Shown here piece by piece: positions 11,670-24,265 of a stretch of DNA of 64,000 nt; the first letter of the stretch is position 1, and every line of letters starts with the position of its first letter. The translations under genes were made by a program, and so were the position numbers. This DNA is from Calamus simplicifolius (lineage: Eukaryota; Streptophyta; Magnoliopsida; Arecales; Arecaceae), in assembly GCA_900491605.1 (NCBI GenBank), contig UESW01004565.1:183094-247093 (forward strand), written 5' to 3'. The notes under the pieces were generated by a model, which ran no database searches, had not been told where the DNA came from, and saw only the letters and a program-made list of their open reading frames with translations.

Positions 11670-12110
11670 CACTATTTGGATGGAGAGAAAAGTAGGAAGG
11701 AAAGAAAATGAAAGGAGAGAAAATGGAGAGAAGAGAAAAGTAAAGAGAAAACATTTTCTTTCCTTCTGTTTGGATGAGTGAAGAAAAATGGAGAGAAAAG
11801 AAAAGTTGATAATTTATAATAATAATAATGCTCTTATTATAAATGATTAAAAATGATCAATTTTTTCTTTGAAAGGGTCAATATCAGAATAAAAAAAATA
11901 AAATTTGAAAGAGCACTTTGAGTTTTCTCTCCGAAATCTCTTCAATTTCAGAGAGAAAACTTTTAGATGGGGCTTACCACTTTTTTCTATCTATTTTTTC
12001 CTTTAATTTTTTTTTTCTTCCTACTTCTCTTTTCATTCAAACAAAATAAATAAATTTATTTATTTTTTCTCCTTACTTTTTTTTTTTTTTTTGTGTCCAT
12101 TCAAACATGG
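11670..12110. mobile_element. Foldback MITE-like element with GA-rich and CT-rich arms
   Basis: The left end CACTATTTGGATGGA mirrors the right end, whose reverse complement is CCATGTTTGAATGGA. The left arm is GA-rich (GAGAGAAAAGTAGGAAGG) and the right arm is its CT-rich counterpart. A TTTGGATG-type terminus is common in plant hAT-like MITEs. No clear target duplication was found. Confidence 0.5.
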
Positions 12111-13236
12111 ATGGATATAAAAAAGAAGGGCGTTTTGTGAAGCAGAAACGTACACGAAGGGTGATTGTGGTTAACGAAAAGCTCTAAGGCAGGTCGTACC
12201 TTCCCAACTCAAACTAACGTAACCTCTTTTCCTAGCACGAAAAGTACTGATCATGCCTAATTCGTGCGACCAATTCACAACCCAACTCATTCCCAATTTA
12301 AAAAGTCGCGAGCTTGAATTAAAGACGGATTCAAACCTCGCGGTGGCGCACGATCCTAATTCCCAACCCATGCTTCGCCGGTAATGTTGGTCGCGCTGGG
12401 TGGTAATTTTCGTTTGCCAGCTGAGATCAAAATTATAAGCTTTGCTTGAATCGGGAGTACTCATCATGATTCAACAACGATGGCGGAACATTGCCAGGCG
12501 ACAATCCGTCCCATCCCAGCACTCCACGGGATATGTTTTGCTGGGACATGTATCAAAACCGTGCTGAAAATATCATCAAATTATTTTCAACATATGCGAC
12601 GTGGTGATCATATCGGTTCGCAAGGTCATGCATGCCGATCATGGTCGAGGTGCAGGTTCATGTGATATATATCCCATGTTCCTTTCCATTTGCTGCGAGT
12701 TGAGGCAGGTATATATCTTTAGCAAAGCTTTTTAGCTAACCATCCAAAGAAACTCACGGACTAATTAAATCATAAGGCCACCACCTTAGCTAGCTACGTA
12801 CAAAAAAATAATAAAAGAGCCGAGCTTAATTATGTGTTCAGGTAACCGCTTGGTTTGTGCCTAAAAATAAATGCAAACTGTTTAATAATTAAATCTAGCT
12901 TGCTAATTATGCTGAAGAAGCTCTCGTAGAGGAGCCAGCAGCTCTGGCTTTTAATTAAATCTCCCAGCAGCAGCTGGAGCTGGTGTCCCCGGCCCCAATG
13001 GCAACGCCAGGCGTCTGATGTGGGGCCTGCCTAAAATGGACCAGAATGGACGGCGGTGATTAAAACCCAATGCCACGAAACCGGCCCCAGCAATATTTTT
13101 CTTCCACCTTACCCTGCGTATATTAGTGTAGTTTCTCATCAGTAAACGGACAAATAACAAGCCAAACTAAACCAAACTAAACTCAAGAGAGAGAGAGAGA
13201 GAGAATATATTAGTATTATTGAGAAAAGAAAGAGAA
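12111..13236. other. Upstream intergenic DNA of the WRC gene
   Basis: Mixed-composition DNA with short open frames lacking recognisable domains. A GA microsatellite at about 13185-13203 lies close to the promoter of the gene at 13.4 kb. No other gene seen. Confidence 0.5.
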
Positions 13237-13246
13237 ATATATAAGG
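13237..13246 (+). promoter_or_regulatory. Candidate TATA box of the WRC gene
   Basis: ATATATAAGG lies about 190 bp upstream of the ATG. It is followed by a pyrimidine-rich leader with a repeated CGACT motif at about 13290-13310, typical of plant 5' leaders. The start site is inferred, not shown. Confidence 0.5.
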
Positions 13247-13427
13247 AGCCAAAGAGAAGGGGAACCCCTAAAACCGTCCTCTCCTCTCCTCGACTCGACT
13301 CGACTCTCATCGACTCCACCTTCTCTGCTAACATCGCCCGCCCAAACGAGAAGATCTCCAGATCTCCTCCCTCCTTTCCCCCTCTCCGTTCCTCTCGCCT
13401 TCTCCGCTACCGTTCTGTTCTCCGGTG

Positions 13428-15169
13428 ATGAGGATTAGGAAGTGCGCCGCCAAGCTCCTCGGCTCCACGACTGCCTACTTCTCGCCGCCACCGCCGCAGC
13501 TCTGCTCGTCTGCGTCGTCGGACTCGCAGGCTGCTTCTGCCGCCTCCGCCGCCGCCGCCGCCGCCGCAGCCGGACTTCTGTGCCAGCTGAACCGCTCCCC
13601 ATGGGATCTCGTGCCGAATCACCAGCAGGTCAGATCCCTCGATCCTCATCTCTCACCCTCTCCTCACCATCATTCCCTTCAGCTTCTGCTAGGCTTCTCG
13701 CTGCCGGCTTTTTTTTTTTTTTTTTGGGTTCCTTTCTGCGTTTCTTTTCTTTATGAGGGCAATGGAAATGATTTGCCGTGTTCCCTTTTAGGGTTTCTTT
13801 GCCGGAGCGCTGAATCGAATACAGTGAGGGTTGGATAGAAGAGAACCTACAATTTGTGTTTCTATTGAGCTTCTGCTGCTTTCTTTTCTTCCCCTTTTAT
13901 TGCATCTAAGAGGTCGGAGTTTTTATGGGAATTTAGTAAGAAAGTTAGGGTTCTCGGCTGCGGCGAGAGCAGAGAGAATAATGAATAATAATAATAAATG
14001 GAAGGCAAACCCTAAATCGGTCGGTCAGGAATCTCGATCGGTCGATCAGAACGGAACGAAGGCGAAGGTCATGGAGCTCTAATGGGGCTTTTGCCGCTCC
14101 TATTTGGAGCGCACTCTCGGCCCATCTTTTTTGATGGTTTTCCCTTTTCTCTTTCCGCTCTTTATTGTCTCGCTCGTTCTGAAGCTGAAGCGTTTTCTGG
14201 GACTCGAATGGTTCTGGGCTCCTGGCAGGAGGAAGGGGACGCGGCGGACGAGGATAGGGGCACTGCGGCGAACAGCATCAAAGTCGAGGAGAAATCCGAG
14301 CCTCCTGTTATTAAGAGGTAGTAGGCATCTCCCCTAATCTCTCCTTATTCTACTTTCTTCCCCTTCCCCTTCCCCTTTGATGTCAGTAGAGCCACTGCTA
14401 TACTAAACCCAAACCCCCAACCCACCAAATATATATAATGTCCAAGTGTTCGTATTTCTATGAATATTCTTACGACAGCGAGGAGATCATCAAAGTGGAG
14501 GATGTAAAAAAAGCGGAGAAGGAATGTAAGAGTAGTAACAAGAAGAAGAAGGTTACAAGGAGGAAGAGGAAGGAGAAAGGGATCGATCCAGCTGCTGCTA
14601 CGGAGGCCACCGAGGCTACTACTGTCTTCTGCAAGAAGAGCGACGGCAAAGGATGGCGCTGCAAGAGACCCGCGCACCTCCCCCACTCCCTCTGCCACTA
14701 CCACCTTGCCCAGCTGCGCTCCTATACCAGCAATACTCACAGTAAGGTGGCCGACGTTGAAATTGGAGGTGGCGATAAGCTCCGGAAGAGGAGGGCGGAT
14801 GCATCCGGAGACACTACTAGTTTCTACTACTACTATTATTCTGGGTTCGGGCCTTGGAGGGGAAAGAGGAGAGGCCGATGCAATAGCAGCGATACTAACG
14901 CTGGCGGCGGCGGCGGCGGCGGCGGCGATGCTGGTGGTAATGGTGACGTCACTGAAGAAGAAGAAGAAGGCAGAGAGAATTCAGCGTCCGTGGATGGGCA
15001 TGACGCTAAGGTGGCCGGTGATGACGAGGAAGACAACGAGGAGGAGGACGATGACGAGGGAAAGGGCAGCAGCGAGGTGGATAGCAGTGACGGTGAGGTC
15101 GAGAAAAAGAATCGTAGGAAGAGAGGAAGGAAGCCCGTTAAGGCCCGTTCTCTCAAGTCTCTACTCTAA
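13428..15169 (+). CDS. WRC-domain protein, three predicted exons (about 326 aa)
   Basis: Predicted exons are 13428-13628, 14229-14317 and 14479-15169, joined by GT-AG introns in consistent phase (981 coding bases in total). Exon 1 starts MRIRKCAAKLLGS, has an alanine run, then LCQLNRSPWDL, a pattern I recall from plant WRC-only proteins annotated as growth-regulating-factor-like. The WRC motif lies at about residues 148-172 (bases 14630-14704), with spacing C-X9-C-X10-C-X2-H; this domain binds DNA and carries nuclear-localisation residues. Basic clusters flank it, and a Gly run, a long Asp/Glu tract and a basic C-terminus (RKRGRKP) follow. No QLQ domain is present, so it is not a classic GRF. 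The second intron's acceptor is the least certain; an ATG at 14438 lies in the same frame as exon 3. No break was seen. Confidence 0.75.
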
Positions 15170-16650
15170 AAGTGTCGTCTGGTTGTAATGCAGTGCATGT
15201 CTTGTGATAATTTGTTTTCGTAGTGTCTTTGTCCAGAGATGGGAGAAAATTGTTATGAATCGGTTATTTCGCTTGTGTTAGAAATTAAAGAAAGTTGGTA
15301 CGTAGTTTAGTTGGATAGATAGCAAATATATACAACTTAATTAATTAAAACATAGTTTCCGCCGAGGAAATTCACGTACGTAATTGTTATCATCAGCGAC
15401 TTTCAAACCCGGGGATGATTAGCCCAAAACCGAGATCTAATTAAGATCGTAAAGCATGGCCATAATGATTTCCGGCATGCGGCAAGTAAATTAAGTTGAA
15501 ACCGAAGCAGCGGCAAAGATTTGAATTCGGGCTTACGGTGGACTTGGATTCTTCTGATGCAAATAAACACAAAACCAACGGTTGATATATTTAGAGCCCT
15601 TTCTTTGTCGGCTCCTGTTTGGATATCATTGACACGTGTCATGCATTCGGGATACTATGTTTTATAAAACTTGGCATTGGAGATCAAATGTTTGAGAGAG
15701 AAATTAGTTTTGTCGTCGTTTACTGGCGACAGCAATGCTGAAACGGCGCAATTTTGTTGAGGCTCCCCGGCTGATCACCAACCGTCAAATGGAAATGACG
15801 CTAATTCGTGGATCAACAATCAATAAATTGTTTGATAAGGAGATTTCGCCAAGTGATGTACTCGCTTGTGATAATATATTTTTTTGCCTTTTTTTTAAAA
15901 AAAAATAATAATAAAAATCTCTGATCGCGTGCTACAAGATGTGAGATAGCTGGTCCAAAGTTACACTGACTCGAAACGTGACTGCTGCCATAGAGCTCAG
16001 TTACTTTCAAGCCGGATTGTACGTTTCCATGCATTATAACCATTATAATAGTCACCATAATGGTTTCAGACGACCTTTTTTTTTTATTAAGATAAATAGC
16101 ATAAATAAATATAATAGTTATTATTTTGTTATTTTTTCCAGTATTTTTTTTTAACAGACCGATTCGGTACAAAAGATAGCGCCATAATTTTCTCTTATAT
16201 TTTCATTTTCAATAAAATAATATTTATTTTAAATTTTAAATTCCTTTTAAAAGTTTCCTTCAAAAATGGTTGTAAAATCGAAAAAATATATTATTTTATC
16301 TATTAAAATTAGAAAGAAATAACTAATGGCCCTAATAATGATTATAAGGGTCAATACTATATTTCTGGGTTACGATTAGGGTTTAGGGTTATAATTAAGA
16401 CGGTATAGTAGCACAGTATTCCAGACCATGGTTCCTTGAGAAATTTCAGATATTATTAAAAATTAAAAGAATTTCACCTAGGTACAGCACTACATGACAT
16501 GAGTTTTCTGTACAGTAGTAGATTTCAAGAGCTTGGATAATTCACGATTAAATTAGATGGAATTGGTCCAAAGCGCAGGCTAGAGAGACCGTACATGAAC
16601 TACTCCTAGCTTCTAATGTTTAACATCAGGATCGATTGATCATGTTATAT
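15170..16650. other. 3' flank of the WRC gene and intergenic DNA
   Basis: The presumed 3' UTR begins at 15170. The rest is AT-rich, with T/A runs at about 15890-15910 and 16075-16085. Two adjacent TTTAGGG-like units at about 16374-16392 are too few to mean a telomeric repeat. No gene seen. Confidence 0.5.
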
Positions 16651-17930
16651 ATGTTTTGGGCTTCTGCTTCATGAACGGCCTATTCCCAGCCAACTCCTCC
16701 TTCGCAACCAGCGTACACTGCGATTCGAAACGTCATGTATGCATCCCAACGTTAACGAGTCCGATAAAAATCCTCTTTAATAAACCCACTCTAGACGCTA
16801 GTACGAACTTATAATGCAAGAATAATCCTCAATAGATCTTGATGCAGGGTGAAACAGTCTCTGCATAAATCGGCTAATATGACAGGCCGCTATGCTCAGA
16901 CGGAGTTCGTTTTAATAGGACCAAGCTATCTCTCCGAGCCTCGACACGATTGAACCACCTTTCCTAACCTCAGTAATCCAAGCTTCAACTCGTGCCAATA
17001 TCACGACCATCATATCACTAAAACACAAAAGATCTCGACCAAGCTATCTTTCCTAACCTCGGCAATCCGAACCTCAACTCATGCCGAATATTCTGGCCAT
17101 TAGATCGTTGAAACACGAAGATCTTGAAACTCATTTTCAAAGTGACCCTGCATAAATGGTAACAGGAGCACTCTTCTCTATGACCCGCGAGATCATGAAT
17201 CCCTCTAATAAGATATACGCCATTTTGGCCTATTACCTCCTAACCTCCGCAACGGATCTTCAAAAATCATGTAACAGCTTACCACGTCCTCTCCCTATAA
17301 ATTTCAGGCCCCAAAAGCCTTAAAAAAGGAAGAGAGAAAAATACCTATGTGAGAACTCTAACCCCCTCTTCATTCTCTTTTTCAAAAAACCTTTTCTTAT
17401 ACCTGAAAGCTAAGAATCATTCATTGATTTGGATGTTGGAGGATCTTTCGTGGGGATCGACCACCACCTTTGCAATAGGACACTATTTTGTAAGTGCCTA
17501 AGGATGAAAAAATGTCATCCAGATTCTGATGAGCACCATTATCTCACCTAAGTCGAAGAACAAAAATTCACAGCAACATATCTTAATAACTGTTCGCCCA
17601 TCCCCATTCTTAGTGTCAGCCGTATTGGATCCATGAGCCTGCTGGGATGATCCACCGGGGTTGGACTAGTTTTCCTCTTAGATTTATAGATTGGGCAATC
17701 CATTTGAGCCTGGCACATGTCAACCCAAGTCTCCCAACCTAAATCCTATAGGTGGTGAAGGGAATCAAGGTACATGGATTACCTGAACGTAGAAGTTCAC
17801 GGATTGAAGGGCTTCGGTCACAGCTTCTTCTAGCCCACATGTGTCCCTTGAGTACTCTAGTTATCTGTATCTCGAGTCCCTGCTCTCTGATGTATTTTGA
17901 CCTCGGAATGATATTAAACATGATACTTAG
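16650..17930 (+). repeat. Probable LTR remnant of an unidentified retrotransposon
   Basis: Inside is an imperfect direct repeat of about 115 bp (ACCAAGCTATCT, then CCTAACCTC, then AATCC; copies from about 16920 and 17038). A TATA-like CCCTATAAAT follows at about 17292-17301, then a leader ending in a GGAGGATCTTTCGTGGGGAT block near 17440-17460, which resembles an LTR U3-R-U5 order. The reverse complement of that block resembles 61,665-61,690. No coding domain is attached. Confidence 0.3.
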
Positions 17931-17932
17931 GC

Positions 17933-18238
17933 TGTGTTTGAAATAAAAAATAAAAAAAAATTTAAAATATATTTTTTTTATTTTTAAAAATTATAATTAT
18001 GAAGGATAGCTAGAAATCAAGTTAATCAAAAGGATAATCCATGGTTAACCATGATTAACCATGAGTTATTTTTTCAATTTATTCGAAATGCAGGAATATT
18101 AATTGGTTATCCCTCCAAATAAGAGTAAAAAAAAAAAGTTATCATAAGATAGCCAGCGAATATCCCTAGGAATAACAAAAAAAATAAACTTTATCCCGTA
18201 AACTTATCTAAAAATAATATTTTTTCTATCAAACACTA
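17933..18238. mobile_element. hAT-like MITE
   Basis: The element starts GCTGTGTTTGAAATAAA and ends TCTATCAAACACTAC, giving short inverted ends (GTGTTTG / CAAACAC). It is AT-rich and contains repeated TTAACCATG motifs (about 18035-18062). Confidence 0.4.
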
Positions 18239-20288
18239 CTTTAATGTAGGTCAATATTAGAAATTGATTCAACAGCTGCGGCTTACGGATGTTGAGCTAG
18301 TATGTCATGCACCAACGAAGAAAAAAAATAGAAAGAATGTATTATGGTTTGGGCCTCATAAACCCGGTGGGCTGAGATTTTGGAACATTAAATGAGATGA
18401 AACCTCCCAAACATGAGGTATTTACACAAGTGCCAACACAAGCACGATCTAACAAATCAACCATTACAACCAGCAGATAGAGGGTCCAGATTTATTGTGG
18501 TTTTGATCCTGGACCTTGCCTTAAAAATAAAAACAAAAAGATTTTTAAAGTTGAATTGACTCATAGAATAGAACTACTAATATATTTGGTTAAAAAATTT
18601 TGATGATAAAATTATTTTTGTGAATCAGCGCTTGCCCAATAATTGCGCTTCGTATTTAGCAATCAGAGGTTTTAAGTTTGAGTTTTGAATGGTATATCTT
18701 CTAACATTTAAATATTTTTTATTATATTTTTTTAGTATTTTTAAAACTTGCTACTAAAAATAATTTAAATTGATATATTTCAATTATTGTAGAATGATTT
18801 AAATCTTTAGCCACTTTAAGTGGTAGACTTTTGAAGTATGTTGATCTTTTACCTTCTATCATCAAATAGAAGAGATTACAAAGCGATTGATAAATTTATT
18901 TTAATTATTGCCTGTTAACTCCTATGATTCTACATTCTCCACTACTTTTTAATGGTAGAACAAATATTGAATAATTATACATTATATTTTTTTAGATTTT
19001 TCATAAAAGGTTGATATGTAATATGAAAAAATGTAAAAATATTTAAAATAAGAATTATTTTTGGGGTAAAAAATAATTATTATCTTTTTATTATTTTGAA
19101 ATGTTGGTCTAGCCTTTGAGAATGGAAAGAAAATTTTTTGATAATCACTTTTGGAAGCAAGCGGCAGTGAATTAATTAAAAGTATGGATAAAGTAAAGAT
19201 GATTGATTTGGCATTTGGTAGAGAGAAAATGATAACTTGCAAAAGGGTTCGGCATTTAATTAATTTTAACCCACGGCATGCACAATCTTTTTTTAACCTA
19301 ACTCTATTGAATAATAATAAAAAGTGGCGTAATCAATGAAAGATATTAGTTTCAATTGTGAATTATTAGATACATCCTTAAAAACGTCGTTGCATAAGAA
19401 AAGCTAATAATAAGCATTATCAATGACAAAGGATGTGAATTTGGGTAAATTTTGAGGAAGGTCAATAATATTTCTTTCATTCAGACTATCAAATTAATAT
19501 CTAAATATTATATAAAGCTTTATCTTTTCCTCTTAAATGGAAGGGAAGGAAATGTTAGACAAAGAATCCGGCAATAATGGAGAAGTAAATGACTCCCTTT
19601 TTGATGGGAATAAAAGCTGGAACTTGTATCAATTTTTATTATCATTATTACTTAAAAAAGCAGACAATAAATTAAATTAGCTTAATAGTTAGGGTGTAAT
19701 TGATAATTAAAATATGGTAGAAAAGTATGATAAAAGTATTTATTTGTTTATATATATATATAGAATGGATTCAATTATTTTATATAAATTTTAATTTTTA
19801 AAAATAAAAAATAAATTTATTATCAAAGAATTTTTAATTTTTATAAAAAATTATCAATTATTGTTTATAAATAATGGACGCCAGGGTCATATCAGCAATA
19901 CAAGTTTTTTTTTTGTACAAACGGATGATCACACCATTTAGGTGACTCAAGCCGAGCTATAGAATATAAAAGTTGAGAGAATAGGAGGCAAACATCGCCC
20001 TGCTTCCAACTCAAAACCCCAATGGTCCGTAACTAGCTGCAACCCAGTCGGCCGCAGAGTAGCTTCCCTATAAATATGCTGGATCAAGGATTTGAATTCT
20101 CTGAAGGATGGACTGAACGTCGGCAATCAAGGAGTTAGACGGCAAATAGATACCAGCTTCCAACTCAAGTTGTTCTTTGAGGACACATATAAAATATACG
20201 GCACAAATAGATGCACAAAAATTTTTCCAATTAGAATTGAAAATAAGATTTTATTTTTTTGAGATCTCACTTTATTTAAAAAATATTT
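18239..20288. other. AT-rich intergenic DNA, no gene seen
   Basis: Long AT-rich stretches with A/T homopolymers and a short TA run at about 19748-19762. Open frames are short and without domains. Confidence 0.5.
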
Positions 20289-20602
20289 AGGCTTTGTTTG
20301 GTTCGTAATCTATAAAATTATTTTTAAAAACATGAATTTTCTAAAAATTAAGTTTATTCTATCTATTTTTAGTATTTAAGAATATATTTTGATAGTATTT
20401 TTAAAAATTATTTTTCAAAGAAAAAATAATGAATTGCATAGAAAAAATCAAAAAAATGAAAGAAGGTGAATACGTGAGTTTTAAACAGAAATAAAGGATA
20501 AAAAAAAAAAACGTAGATGAATTTAAAGAAAACTTTGTTTCGATATTTTTTTAGATTCATTCAATTTTTATAATTATTTAAAAATATTTTAAAAATAATT
20601 TA

Positions 20603-20670
<68 letters not shown>

Positions 20671-20719
20671 TAAATTTAAAAAAAAAAAATTAATTCAAAT
20701 TCGCTATCAAATGGGCCTT
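20289..20719. mobile_element. hAT-like MITE containing a TA microsatellite
   Basis: The left end TAGGCTTTGTTTG and the right end, whose reverse complement is TAAGGCCCATTTG, form imperfect terminal repeats. The interior is very AT-rich with TTTTTAAAA-type palindromes. Confidence 0.4.
20607..20663. repeat. (AT)n microsatellite
   Basis: About 28 uninterrupted AT units, with short impure AT flanks. Confidence 0.95.
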
Positions 20720-22227
20720 ACTTTTCAGAGCACGGGGACAAAGATCTAGAGCTGATTAACTTACTTTATAGGATGTCCTTCCTCACATAAATGATAAATC
20801 CCTTTAGCAGAGACTAGATCATGGCTTGGATTGATCAAAATTGCAATCAAACAAACCAACTGCTCCGCCTTTTAGATTTTCGTCCGTGAGCGGACGGAAC
20901 GGCGTACGGAAATCCCACATTTAGATTTCGATTCGTCCTGCCACCGCTGCTGCTGTTTGTTGTTCGTTCCAAGATCACGGCCACGTCCCCCACTGGAAAA
21001 AAATCTTTTATGGGGTCCGTAGATTCGCGTACCGCCAGCCACCTTTTGTCCTGGTTTTCCGTGGGGCCCGCCGTAATGATTTATTTGGACCTGTCGTTTA
21101 GCCCATGTCCTTAATCTCTTGCCGTCAGTTTTTATTATCTTATCTCCTCCAACGTCCCATCGGAGCCCTCCAATTTATAAAGCCGGTCCCCCCTCCCCTC
21201 CCCCGGTTCGCAAAGTCACCGGCCACTTTCTTCCCTTCTTCTTCTTCTTTCTTAACGCTGAAGCCATTATGAACCGTGGATTGATCGTCGATCTTTCCTT
21301 CTGAGCTCTGAATTTGGTCGCAAACAAATTCCTCCACCTTAATTATGACACCCACAGTCCCAACTTTCACTCATGCTATCATTCTAAACATATCGTTATA
21401 TTAACTTTTTCTATTTCTAAAGTAAAATATACGCAAGCTCGTTACTCATACCATCCATCATACATAACAACTAAAAAGTAAACCAATCCCAATCATAATA
21501 GCAAAGGCCAACTTATCTTGGTTATTGTTAAGAGAAGAGGGTTGGATCAACTAATCTAACAAATAAATTAAACTTTTGACCACTTCTATTCTAATGCTAG
21601 ATGAATTAATTTGTTTTTTTTTTCATTAATTGATGATCCAATGAAGTTAGAAACTTTTACATATTTTAGGCTTAAATTTTTCTTTTCATCTCTTATTTCT
21701 CTAATTCATCCATAACTCTATATATTTTTATTATACTTTTAAGTTAATAATGTTATATTTTTGAAAAATTTAAAATTAATTTTAAATAATATATAGATAT
21801 TATATTTCATTATAATTTAATTGACTTTATTTTAAATATTTAAATTTTAAAGTTTTTAAACTATGTTTTTTTTAGAGAAAAAATATTTTTATTTATTATC
21901 ATAATGGGATCAGTATAAATATTTTTTAAAATTTTAATTATATTTTATTTATTTGGACGGTTCGATTAGATTGGTCAATCTGATCCATCCGATTTTGATA
22001 ACTACAATCATGCGATCTATCGCGTCCCGTTACGAGGTAACCATGCACCGCGATGGCTAGCCTCGGTTTGAGGCGATGGTTATCGCCCCGACGGCTTGGT
22101 CTCTAAAACCCACGGCGTGGTCTCTGGAACCCCGCTCCAGTTGGGCAAGAAAGAACCCATCTCCGAAAAGAACGCGGAAAGAGTGCCAGATACCCTCCTC
22201 CTTGCAATCTGATCTTGGTTTCAGCTA
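20720..22227. other. Intergenic DNA with a promoter-like patch
   Basis: 21,000-21,300 is GC-richer than its surroundings. It holds TTATAAA at 21175-21181 followed by a C/T-rich patch and a CTT run, which looks like a plant core promoter, but no downstream coding exon with a recognisable domain was found. 21,400-21,980 is AT-rich. Confidence 0.35.
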
Positions 22228-22390
22228 ATGGGGCAGAAATTCCTCTCGTTTTCAGCTCCTTTCTCGTTACTGGGCGCCTTGGATCTACGCCTTCTGGTGC
22301 TCTTCTTCTCGTGGGCCGGGTGGCAGGCTCCGCCGCGTGCGAGGGGCCGCCGGGGCTCAGCTCCACCGTCTCGAACTACTTAAGAGGTAG
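22228..22390 (+). other. Possible orphan first exon encoding a signal-peptide-like N-terminus
   Basis: The ATG at 22228 opens MGQKFLSFSAPFSLLGALDL, followed by a strongly hydrophobic stretch (RLLVLFFSWAGW), which looks like a secretory signal. The frame ends at a TAA within the same GC-rich block, immediately before a donor-like AG-GTAGGTGG. It could be the decayed first exon of the TMEM8-like gene downstream, but no intervening N-terminal exon was found in the next 20 kb, so the link is a guess. Confidence 0.25.
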
Positions 22391-22830
22391 GTGGGACGGT
22401 CTTTCTCGGTTCCGTCGAAAAGATCTTTCTACATTGTCTCTGATATTGGTTTGGTTTGTTTGGGATAAAAGATAGGATTTTTTCGACTTTGTGGGCATAA
22501 AGATAGATTTTTGATGACATTTTTTGTATAAATTTTGTGAGTGTATAAATTTTGATTCTTTTTGGCTCTAATGGTCGGCTACGTCGCGTGCCACTGGCCG
22601 CAGGGACTTACCTCTGTTTGTGGAGTCATAGATACTTCTGGCCATATTACTGGAGTACTGGAGTGGTGGGCGGGCCCCTTTTTCTCGGTTGTTTTTTTTT
22701 TTTTAAGGAAAATCTCTGATTTCTCTTCGTTCAATGTTGGTTTGTTTTGTTGGTGACAAAATATCAAATCTTTATGTTTTTGGTGTGCAAGTTTTGAGGG
22801 TATATCTTCATGGTAATCAAGATGCTCAAG
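22300..22830 (+). repeat. Diverged tandem duplication of about 240-260 bp
   Basis: The block GGCTCCGCCGCGTGC near 22327 reappears as GGCTACGTCGCGTGC near 22576. The T-rich DNA after each copy is also similar (GGTTTGTTTTG and ATAAAGAT/ACAAAATAT stretches). Confidence 0.35.
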
Positions 22831-22839
22831 TTCGGATGT

Positions 22840-24249
22840 CTTGCAGCGGTTGATAAATATCAAATATTTAATTTTGGTTCTTTATATCTTCTCCTTTGAA
22901 GAGGTCTTCTTGGTTGATAAATAGATTGATTTTTTTTACTCCAGAATCAAATTTCGTGGAAATTTTGATCAAGTCCTTTTCATGCTCCTGGTTATCTCTG
23001 CTTCTTTCGCCGGTTTTTTCTGATTTCAAGTGTTGATGCATTGTAAAATAAACAAACCATGGCGTCTCCTCCATCGGAACTTTTGGAGTGGTTTTGGATT
23101 TTTGTCTGGGGCCTTTTATCTTTCTAGTTCAATCGGCAAACTTGAAGTCCATCCCGTTGCCTAACGGCCCTTCATCTTTGGGGATTTCTCTTTATTGTTC
23201 CTCATATGAGTATTTGTTTGGTTTGTTATACTTTTTCGACCTTATATAGTTTAGCTATGTCCGTCTGCTTAACTGCTTTTGAAATCAACAATTTTTGCAC
23301 CTTTTAGAGGATGACTTGCATATCCTGCTATAGCCTCCTTTCAGTATAGCTTTGTGGGTTCAGAAAGCTATAACTTTTGAGTTCACTGAGAAATATTTAT
23401 TGTCTTCGAATGTTTATTCATAGGGAAATGATATAATTTGTGAAGAAATATCAGCTTGTTGTTTACAGTGAGACATGGAAGATGACTTAAATTTTCAATT
23501 GGAATTAATTTTGGGCTCTATGGTGGGAACAGTTTGAGTTTTGTTTTGATTATCTGGTTTTGTTCATACAATTGATGCACTCCAAAGCCAAAAATAAGCC
23601 TTCATTATGGACCGGTATTTGTCCTTTTCATTCTGAATCCTTTTTGTTGGGAGTTATGTCGTATAATCATGCGAAAAATCCTATCTTTGCAATTTACCTT
23701 GTAGAAAGCTAAGACTACAGAGCTGCATTTAACCAATGCATCTAGTTTTAGTAAACCATTTGTTAAAGTCCTTCAGTATTTACTGATTTCTAGCTAAATT
23801 CCATATTGCTTTTGAGAGCCTCAGCTTCTCATGCCCAACTGCTCATGTAGGGATGTTCTTTAACTCTGCATTTACTTCAAATGCTCAAGTATGCAGGACA
23901 TCTAGTCCTAAATTATACTCTATCCTGTCTTCCAAAACCCATGTTAGTCTCTCTTCATAATGTTGAAATTTCTGGAATTTTGTCAATGACTTAGTTTTCA
24001 CTGTCTGCTGATTCATCTCCAATTTATTTTCTAGTGCAGTTCTCATGGAACATTGGTTATCAGTGGGCCACTTTATTATTTGTGCAACTTCTCTAAAAAC
24101 CGCTTTGTCCTATGCAGTGTTGATGCAGTTGCTTCTAGAGATGCTGTCACTGTGACCCCTAGTATCAAAATTTTGCCTCAAATAATCCCTGCCTTCCCCA
24201 ACCCCCACATGATGGTCATCAACATGAAATACCTTTTTTTTAATATATA
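22840..24249. other. T-rich, intron-like DNA, no exon recognised
   Basis: Composition is T-rich and G-moderate like plant intron DNA, with only short open frames. Nothing matched a protein family I know. Confidence 0.4.
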
Positions 24250-24265
24250 TATATAGGCTTGGAAT

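Noticed and set aside
14345..15156. Antisense open frames over the WRC gene
   Set aside because: They are shadows of the sense frame's low-complexity codons (Ser/Pro/Leu runs) and show no domain.
16374..16392. Telomere-like TTTAGGG units
   Set aside because: Only two imperfect units; chance or a promoter telo-box at most.
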